Source: Chlorobiaceae bacterium (GTDB lineage Bacteria > Bacteroidota > Chlorobiia > Chlorobiales > Chlorobiaceae). Taken from it: a stretch of DNA of 64,000 bases. Position 1 is the first letter of the stretch; every line of letters starts with the position of its first letter. The DNA lies in assembly GCA_012972835.1 (NCBI GenBank), contig JABDHK010000006.1:1-64000 (forward strand), in the 5' to 3' direction. The notes beneath the pieces were generated by a model. The model saw nothing but the letters and a program-made list of their open reading frames with translations. It made no database searches and was not told the origin of the DNA. Shown here one piece after another: positions 58,383 to 64,000 of this stretch. The position numbers and the translations under genes are program-made.

Positions 58383-59507
58383 ATGAAATTAACTTCCTCA
58401 ATTCGTCAACTGCAGGATGCGGTCAGTAAAGTTGCACAAGCAATCCCGGCAAAAGCCATTGATGCACGTTTTGAAAATGTTCATTTATCCATTGAATCTG
58501 GATGGCTTACCTTTTTTGCAACCGATGGTGAACTTTCAATCACGGCAAAAATCGATGTTGAGACATCAGATAGTGGAAATATTGGGATTAAGGCCAGAAC
58601 TTTGCAGGATTTTTTAAGGAGCATGTATGATACCGCAGTTTCTTTTGTGATTGAACGACAGGAAATCAGTGATCATGGTACCGTTAACATCACAACAGAC
58701 AAAGGCAAATATAAAATTCCATGCCAGTTTGAGAGTAAGACTGAAAAGTTTGAAAAGAGTTATGACATTTCGCTCGAGCTTCCAACAAATGAACTGGTTG
58801 ACCTCATTCAGAAAACTCTGTTTGCCTGTAGTGTGGATGGTATGAGACCTGCCATGATGGGTGTCTTGTTTGAACTTGAAGGTAGTGTCATCACTGCAGT
58901 ATCAACTGATGGGCACAGACTGGTAAGAAACAGAAAAAGTTCATCCATCGATGTATCGGAAAAGCAGAAATTTGTTGTACCGGCAAGAGTGCTTTCGATA
59001 GTGCAGAAGCTTGCTCCAACTGAATCTATAACAATGTGTGTTGATGCTGATCGCAGATTTGTCAGGTTTATGAGTGGAAATGTTGTGCTTGATGCAGCTC
59101 TTATTATTGAGCCCTATCCTAATTATGACGCTGTTATTCCCGTTGAACACGATAAACATCTGATCATTGATCGTTCATTAATATATGATTCGGTAAAACG
59201 TGTTGGTCGTTTTTCGAGTATCGGTGATATCAAGATGGTTGTTGAAGGTCAAATGCTGAAGGTGATGGCTGAAAATACCAATGAAGGAGAAGCTGCACAG
59301 GAAGAGTTATCGTGTACTTACACAGGTGAAGATATCACGATTGGCTTTAATTCCCGGTTTATTGAAGCAGCTCTTGCACACCTTGATGACAACGAGATCC
59401 GTATTGAACTGAAAAGTCCAACGACAGCAGTTATTTTTAAGCCACATAAGGCAGAAGAGGATGATAAACTGATTATTCTGGTTATGCCTGTCAGAATAAA
59501 TACTTGA
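58383..59507 (+). CDS. dnaN: DNA polymerase III beta subunit (sliding clamp)
   Basis: About 374 aa with the three repeated clamp domains. [46 protein letters not shown] and the C-terminal [22 protein letters not shown] are DnaN landmarks. The clamp holds polymerase on DNA. I choose the ATG at 58383 with GGAG upstream over the TTG at 58374. Confidence 0.96.
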   Translation: MKLTSSIRQLQDAVSKVAQAIPAKAIDARFENVHLSIESGWLTFFATDGELSITAKIDVETSDSGNIGIKARTLQDFLRSMYDTAVSFVIERQEISDHGTVNITTDKGKYKIPCQFESKTEKFEKSYDISLELPTNELVDLIQKTLFACSVDGMRPAMMGVLFELEGSVITAVSTDGHRLVRNRKSSSIDVSEKQKFVVPARVLSIVQKLAPTESITMCVDADRRFVRFMSGNVVLDAALIIEPYPNYDAVIPVEHDKHLIIDRSLIYDSVKRVGRFSSIGDIKMVVEGQMLKVMAENTNEGEAAQEELSCTYTGEDITIGFNSRFIEAALAHLDDNEIRIELKSPTTAVIFKPHKAEEDDKLIILVMPVRINT

Positions 59508-59523
59508 ATGGAAGGGGTAATTA

Positions 59524-60633
59524 TTGAGACTGCAGCGTATAAGTTATGAGAATTTCAGAAATCACCGCTTTTTAACATTTAAACCATCAGCAGGGATCAC
59601 TCTCTTGTACGGTCCAAATGGATCGGGCAAAACTTCTCTGCTTGAGGGTATTCATTTTTGTGCACTCACAAAGGGTTTTCTGAGCACTACAGATAATGAA
59701 TCACTCTCATTTTCTAAAGACTATTTTGTGCTCGACAGTTGTTTTTATGATGAAAACGAAAACAGTCTCACTGTAAAAATATCCTACACAAAAGAGAAAG
59801 AAAAGCAGATTATTGTTAATAATAGCGAGATAAAACCGTTTTCACGTCATATTGGCACTATTCCATGCATAACTTTTTTTCCTCAGGAGATTGTCATTGT
59901 GAATGGAGCGCCTGCAGAACGCCGTCGTTTTATCGATAATGCCATCTGCCAGACTGATCGCAGATATCTCGACGACCTCCTGGCATACAGAAGGGTTCTG
60001 CATCAGCGCAATGCATTGCTCTCACAACTCTATGATAAGAAACTTGTCCATGATGATACACTATCTCTCTGGACAGAAAATCTGTCACGCTTAGCAGCAT
60101 CTATTGTTCATACAAGAATACAATTTATAGATGCGTTTTTTTATCAGTTTAAAGAGCTCTATGCCCGTCTCTCTTATCATGAACATCCACAGATAACCTA
60201 CCGTTGTTCATTGGGAAAAATCAAAGACAAGAGTTCTGTTGATGAACTTTATTCCCTTTTTCTTGCAAAGTTTGAAGAAACTGAAAAACAGGAAATACTC
60301 AGGGCACAGACTATGACTGGACCCCATCGTGATGATCTTCATTTTTTGATGAATGAGAAAGAGATAAAAAAATATGCATCCCAAGGTCAGATGAGAACTT
60401 TTCTTATCGCTCTTAAACTTTCACTACATCGTTTTTTTTACGAAATTCTTGGAGAAAAACCTCTCTGTCTGCTTGATGATGTGTTCAGCGAGCTTGATGC
60501 AACCAGAACCGCTGATATTTTCAACATTCTTGATACATTCGGCCAATCAATCATTACTTCAGCAGAAAACAAGCAGCATCCAAACATGACAGCGCTCTCA
60601 ATGGAGTATCTGAAAAATAGTCAGGAGAAATAA
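59524..60633 (+). CDS. recF: Recombination and repair ATPase RecF
   Basis: A 369-aa SMC-like ATPase. Start TTG (MRLQRISYENFRNH) with AAGGGG 7 nt upstream. LLYGPNGSGKTSLLEGIHF is Walker A, ASQGQMRTFLIALKLS the signature motif and CLLDDVFSELD the Walker B/D-loop. RecF loads RecA at gaps with RecO and RecR. The 2-nt spacing to the next gene indicates co-transcription. Confidence 0.95.
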   Translation: MRLQRISYENFRNHRFLTFKPSAGITLLYGPNGSGKTSLLEGIHFCALTKGFLSTTDNESLSFSKDYFVLDSCFYDENENSLTVKISYTKEKEKQIIVNNSEIKPFSRHIGTIPCITFFPQEIVIVNGAPAERRRFIDNAICQTDRRYLDDLLAYRRVLHQRNALLSQLYDKKLVHDDTLSLWTENLSRLAASIVHTRIQFIDAFFYQFKELYARLSYHEHPQITYRCSLGKIKDKSSVDELYSLFLAKFEETEKQEILRAQTMTGPHRDDLHFLMNEKEIKKYASQGQMRTFLIALKLSLHRFFYEILGEKPLCLLDDVFSELDATRTADIFNILDTFGQSIITSAENKQHPNMTALSMEYLKNSQEK

Positions 60634-60635
60634 GC

Positions 60636-60929
60636 GTGTCAAGAACCAGTAATCCCAAAAAAATATCCATACTTCTTGGCGATATGTGTCATACGTTGGG
60701 TTTTGTTGAGGCTTACCAGCAGTATAAAACACTTCAGATATGGCACACGGTTGTAGGAGAGACTATTTCAGGAGCGACAACCATTGAGCGATTTTCTAAT
60801 GGACAACTCTTTATCAAAGTCAAGAATCCTTCATGGAGGATGGAACTTAATTACCGTAAACAGGATATTCTTGCAAGACTGAATGAGGCTTTGGAGAGCG
60901 AACTGGTGCAGGATATAATTTTTAAATAG
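60636..60929 (+). CDS. DUF721/DciA-like protein
   Basis: A 97-aa protein starting with GTG two bases after the recF stop. Its core, IWHTVVGETISGATTIERFSNGQLFIKVKNP and SWRMELNYRKQDILARLNEA, split here in two parts, matches DUF721. DciA of this family loads the replicative helicase DnaB in many bacteria that lack DnaC. The place in the dnaA-dnaN-recF operon fits this role. Function is inferred from family. Confidence 0.85.
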   Translation: MSRTSNPKKISILLGDMCHTLGFVEAYQQYKTLQIWHTVVGETISGATTIERFSNGQLFIKVKNPSWRMELNYRKQDILARLNEALESELVQDIIFK

Positions 60930-60964
60930 TAAACGCCGCCACGCATTTCAATTGCGGCGTTTAC
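60929..60964. terminator. Bidirectional terminator after the dnaA-recF block
   Basis: GTAAACGCCGC and its complement GCGGCGTTTAC form an 11-bp stem around a 14-nt loop, between the converging DciA-like and flavodiiron genes. Confidence 0.75.
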
Positions 60965-60982
60965 CGCTAACCATTTATTTAT

Positions 60983-62206
60983 TCAGAGATTGCAGCTTAA
61001 CTGGTACCGTTCAATCATTTTATCCGCAAAAGCTTTTCCGAATATATTGCACTTCAAAAATTCCTCTTCATGAGGCTTGAACTTAACTTTTATATTCTCT
61101 TCAAAAACCTTCAGCTTCAGCATTGTAAAATTAGTTTCTATCATCTTTACAGCCTCACCGCTCCATCCAAAGGATCCGAATGCTGCAGCAAGCTTTCCCT
61201 TGTCGCGAATAGGATTAACCGCTGCAAAGAGCTGATAGATCTGCGGTAATATGTTCTGGTTGATGGTTGGAGAACCAACAATAATACCTGAACAGTGAGC
61301 TATTTTATCCTCAAGTGTTGAAAAATGAACAGATTCTATATCACATATATCAATATTGAAGTCACATGACTGGCTAAGTCCTTCCGCAATCTTTTCTGCC
61401 ATTAATGCGGTGTTTTCATAAGCGGAGACATAGGCTATCAAAATATTTTTTTCATGAGGAAGTGCGATTGCCGTCGTAGCAAACCTGAAAGAGAGATCAA
61501 CATATTTTTTCCAGTGAGTTCTCAAGATAGGGCCATGGCCTGGGCATATCATCTTGATATCAAGTGGCGCTATTTTTTCAATTGCCTGCAGCATATATTT
61601 GCTGAATGGCCTCAAGATGGAGTCAAAGTAGTAGGTAAAAGCGTCTTCAAATTCTCCGACTGCATCATCAAACATCTCTTCATGGCAGAAGTGTGATCCA
61701 AATGAGTCACAAGTAAAGAGGATTTTGTCTTCTTCAAGCCAGGTGTAAATTGTGTCAGGCCAGTGAAGGTTTGGTGCAAGAATAAAATGCAGTGTTTTAT
61801 TACCGAGACAGAGCGTATCACCTGTTTTCACAACACGGGATTTGAAGTCATGTCCGGTCTGATCGCGCAAAAATTTGATGGCGTTGCCGCTTCCGACTAC
61901 TGTAGCGTTTGGTGCTAATGCGAGCAGATTTTTGATATTTCCAGAATGGTCTGGCTCGGTATGGTCAACAATGATGTACTCAAGATCAGCAGGATCGACA
62001 ACTTGTTTTATTTTAGCAAGATAAGTTGGCCAGAACTTTTCTTTTGTTGTTTCTATAATTGCTTTCTTATCGGCATTTATAAAATAGGAGTTATAGGTAG
62101 TTCCGTATTTTGTCTCCATCACAATATCAAAAGTGATAAGGCCTGGGTCAAGAACGCCTATCCAGCTTACATCTGCTGTAATGGGAAGTACAATATTGTC
62201 TGACAT
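60983..62206 (-). CDS. Flavodiiron protein (oxygen/nitric oxide reductase)
   Basis: A 407-aa protein with a metallo-beta-lactamase-like diiron domain (HTEPDHSGN, the HxExDH ligands, later [11 protein letters not shown] and CPGHGPILR) and a C-terminal flavodoxin domain ([20 protein letters not shown] for FMN). No rubredoxin is fused. Such proteins reduce O2 or NO to water or N2O in anaerobes; in an obligate anaerobe it would protect against oxygen. Which substrate is used cannot be told. Confidence 0.92.
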   Translation of the reverse strand: MSDNIVLPITADVSWIGVLDPGLITFDIVMETKYGTTYNSYFINADKKAIIETTKEKFWPTYLAKIKQVVDPADLEYIIVDHTEPDHSGNIKNLLALAPNATVVGSGNAIKFLRDQTGHDFKSRVVKTGDTLCLGNKTLHFILAPNLHWPDTIYTWLEEDKILFTCDSFGSHFCHEEMFDDAVGEFEDAFTYYFDSILRPFSKYMLQAIEKIAPLDIKMICPGHGPILRTHWKKYVDLSFRFATTAIALPHEKNILIAYVSAYENTALMAEKIAEGLSQSCDFNIDICDIESVHFSTLEDKIAHCSGIIVGSPTINQNILPQIYQLFAAVNPIRDKGKLAAAFGSFGWSGEAVKMIETNFTMLKLKVFEENIKVKFKPHEEEFLKCNIFGKAFADKMIERYQLSCNL

Positions 62207-62321
62207 GTTATATTTCGAGAATTGATATAAAATAAAGGAGTTACCATAATACTACCGAAAAATATCCTTGACAGTTCCATGTTGCAAACTCAAGAGATCA
62301 ACAGAACATCACTGGTAACTG

Positions 62322-64000
62322 TTACAAAGAAAATTCACCAGCAGAAAGATTTGTTTCGCTATTCCTGACTTCTCTTACAAGATCTATACCTTCTGCTGAA
62401 AATGCAAAAAGTGTATCAGTAGAGAAAATTGTACTGTAATCCTGTGGTTTAAAAAACGGAAGAAATTTCTGGCAGTGTTCATCAAGCCGCTTAAGATAGA
62501 AGTAAGTATTTTCATCAGGCTTTTCTTTATTCCATTCAGATGCCAGTTTTCCTTTGTCATAGGATGCTGTTCCTGCACCACTTCCTGATACATAATAAGT
62601 AATCCTGTCGCCTTTTGTTATGCCCATTCCAGCTTTGATGGCAATTTCATAGGTAATAGATTTTGATCTCTTACCTGTCTTTACGTCTTCAAGATATTGA
62701 TCAATGGAATTCTTCAGGGTTTCAGTTCTTGAAAATTCTGAAACATCAAGTTCATGATTGAGAATGTTATTCCTGTATTCAGTGAACAAATCGTGGAGTC
62801 CAGTGATATCTTCTGTTAACAGTTTTTCAAACCCTCTTCTGACAAAATCCCTGCCGAATTTTTCTCCGCTTCTGCTCGTCAAAGAAGAACCCTTGAGGTG
62901 CATTACATTATCATATCCAAGAAGCGCATAGTTTTTCTTCATGTAGGATATCATTTTTTTGAATCTCCCGTCAAAACCGATATTGATTCCTTGTGGCATG
63001 AGCTGGGATACTTCATGAACAAGTTCTTTTTCAGCAATATCCGTTGTAACTCCTGGTGGGGGGACAAAGAGAAGGCCATCAGTGTCAACCTCAATGACTT
63101 TGCAGCCTCGTGATTCAAATTCAAAAATCATCTTTTTTGCCAGATTCTGCCCTGTTGAGGTAACCTTGTCAGCTTCAAAAAAATCATTAAAAATCCCTCC
63201 ACTGTATCCTAAATATCCGTACATAGCATTGATAAGAATTTTAAAAGAACTTTGCATTGCATCAAAGTTATAAGCAAGCGCGCAGTTGCCGAGAGTTTTT
63301 TCTTCCTGTGCACGCCACTTTGCCTTAAATCGAAGCTCCTTAAGATCATTAAGAATTCCAGGAAACACTTTCAGCTCGTCGCTTTTTGGGCTGATATTAT
63401 AGGAGAGCATGATTGAAGGATACAGTGATTCAACATCAGCATAGACAATAGGGCCAAGAATTCCTTTAAGGAACACTTCGGTATAGCCACCAGAATGCTG
63501 CTGACCTGAGGTGGGTTTAGGAATTGATTGTTTTTGGCGCAGATATTCGCGCACCAAAAGAACCTCTATCTTTGCTGCCTGCCCAATACGCGATGTCATG
63601 GCATAGGTATAGGGAAGCATCTGTGCGAGGTAAAAATTACTTCCTGACAGGAGAGATGAGAGTGCCCTTGTTTCACGAACATCATCCAGAGCATAAGCGA
63701 GAAGTTTCTCATGATTATTATTCCAGAGGGATGCAATGTCCTTGTAATCAACATAGGTTCTGTCTTGAGATGCAAAACCGAAATGTTTCGCTACAGCCTT
63801 CAGTCCATAACTCTGCATTGAGCGTTTGGACACATCATAGCCCTGTACAAGAAAAAGAGTATCTATAACATGTCTTCCCGGAACATCAAAAAAAGGGTAG
63901 TCGATACTTCTTTCAGCAAAACGAATGCTGGCCGGGTAGCTTTTAGGTATAAGCCCGTTGCGTCCAATTGCAAAAGGAATTCCATTTCGCTCACATCGTC
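62322..64000 (-). CDS. DNA polymerase, family B (N-terminus beyond the window)
   Basis: The frame is open from the stop at 62322 to the right edge, 559 codons, so the true start is outside; the GTG at 63833 is internal. The exonuclease part shows [13 protein letters not shown] and [12 protein letters not shown] (Exo III-like). The polymerase has motif [15 protein letters not shown], motif [16 protein letters not shown] and motif [13 protein letters not shown]. These define family B, as in archaea, phages and E. coli Pol II. Its cellular role here is unknown; repair or lesion bypass is a guess from family. Confidence 0.9.
   Translation of the reverse strand, partial: RCERNGIPFAIGRNGLIPKSYPASIRFAERSIDYPFFDVPGRHVIDTLFLVQGYDVSKRSMQSYGLKAVAKHFGFASQDRTYVDYKDIASLWNNNHEKLLAYALDDVRETRALSSLLSGSNFYLAQMLPYTYAMTSRIGQAAKIEVLLVREYLRQKQSIPKPTSGQQHSGGYTEVFLKGILGPIVYADVESLYPSIMLSYNISPKSDELKVFPGILNDLKELRFKAKWRAQEEKTLGNCALAYNFDAMQSSFKILINAMYGYLGYSGGIFNDFFEADKVTSTGQNLAKKMIFEFESRGCKVIEVDTDGLLFVPPPGVTTDIAEKELVHEVSQLMPQGINIGFDGRFKKMISYMKKNYALLGYDNVMHLKGSSLTSRSGEKFGRDFVRRGFEKLLTEDITGLHDLFTEYRNNILNHELDVSEFSRTETLKNSIDQYLEDVKTGKRSKSITYEIAIKAGMGITKGDRITYYVSGSGAGTASYDKGKLASEWNKEKPDENTYFYLKRLDEHCQKFLPFFKPQDYSTIFSTDTLFAFSAEGIDLVREVRNSETNLSAGEFSL

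Noticed and set aside
63833-63835. GTG at 63833 as the start of the DNA polymerase
   Set aside because: The frame stays open to the window end and the upstream codons carry the exonuclease motif HVIDTLFLV, so the gene is simply cut by the edge.
1-64000. CRISPR array, insertion sequence or prophage
   Set aside because: No regularly spaced direct repeats, transposase, integrase or phage structural gene was seen on either strand.

Overview
The window reads as a chromosomal segment of a green sulfur bacterium (Chlorobi, Chlorobium/Pelodictyon type). This is inferred from the gene set: a CAB-type succinate dehydrogenase/fumarate reductase, a bacterial deoxyhypusine-synthase-like gene, an ATP synthase operon that stops after atpH, an unusually written ArgS HIGH motif, and a family B DNA polymerase. 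No photosynthesis gene is present, so the assignment rests on context. The chromosomal part is dense, moderate in GC and largely free of mobile elements.

Layout. (1) 1-8393, minus strand: a phage-defence operon with the gene order of BREX type 3 (brxF, brxC/pglY-like ATPase, PglX-like methyltransferase, first codons of the next gene at the left edge). A DUF1016/YhcG-like PD-(D/E)XK nuclease gene sits between brxC and pglX and overlaps the methyltransferase start by 4 nt. (2) 8394-10320: a divergent intergenic region with an orphan, near-perfect Shine-Dalgarno sequence, then a 528-aa protein of unknown function made of beta-sandwich-like repeats. (3) 10438-13881: sdhC-sdhA-sdhB. (4) 13992-23266: housekeeping genes (cyclase-family hydrolase, esterase, RlpA-like lipoprotein, short transaldolase, deoxyhypusine-synthase-like protein, 4.5S SRP RNA, trpS, HAD phosphatase, argS, nadD, BamD-like lipoprotein, tRNA-Ala). 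(5) 23391-26628: atpZ-atpI-atpB-atpE-atpF-atpH with a clear terminator. (6) 26715-28846: a PgeF-like protein and a CoA-transferase. (7) 28881-45556: a complete dcw cluster from mraZ to ftsZ without murB or ddl, headed by a three-copy MraZ box. (8) 45782-52807: NYN ribonuclease-like protein, chorismate mutase, mltG, pgk, rhomboid, RlmD-like methyltransferase, a small Cys protein and a ROK kinase. (9) 52800-60929: the replication origin neighbourhood, with rpmH-rnpA-yidD-yidC-PAP2-ROK leaving to the left and dnaA-dnaN-recF-dciA-like to the right, and DnaA boxes between rpmH and dnaA. (10) 60983-64000: a flavodiiron protein and a family B DNA polymerase cut by the right edge.

How the genes work together. 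The dcw genes make lipid II (MurC-G, MraY, with the MurE DNPR motif typical of meso-DAP enzymes) and build the divisome (FtsZ, A, Q, W, I, L); mltG, pgeF and rlpA add peptidoglycan-processing functions. The Fo genes and sdhCAB serve energy metabolism and the reductive TCA cycle. The origin block couples initiation (DnaA, DnaN, RecF, DciA-like) with ribosomal protein L34, RNase P and membrane insertion (YidC/YidD). The least ordinary part is the left end: the BREX-3 operon with an embedded nuclease, next to an uncharacterised protein behind an unusual leader.
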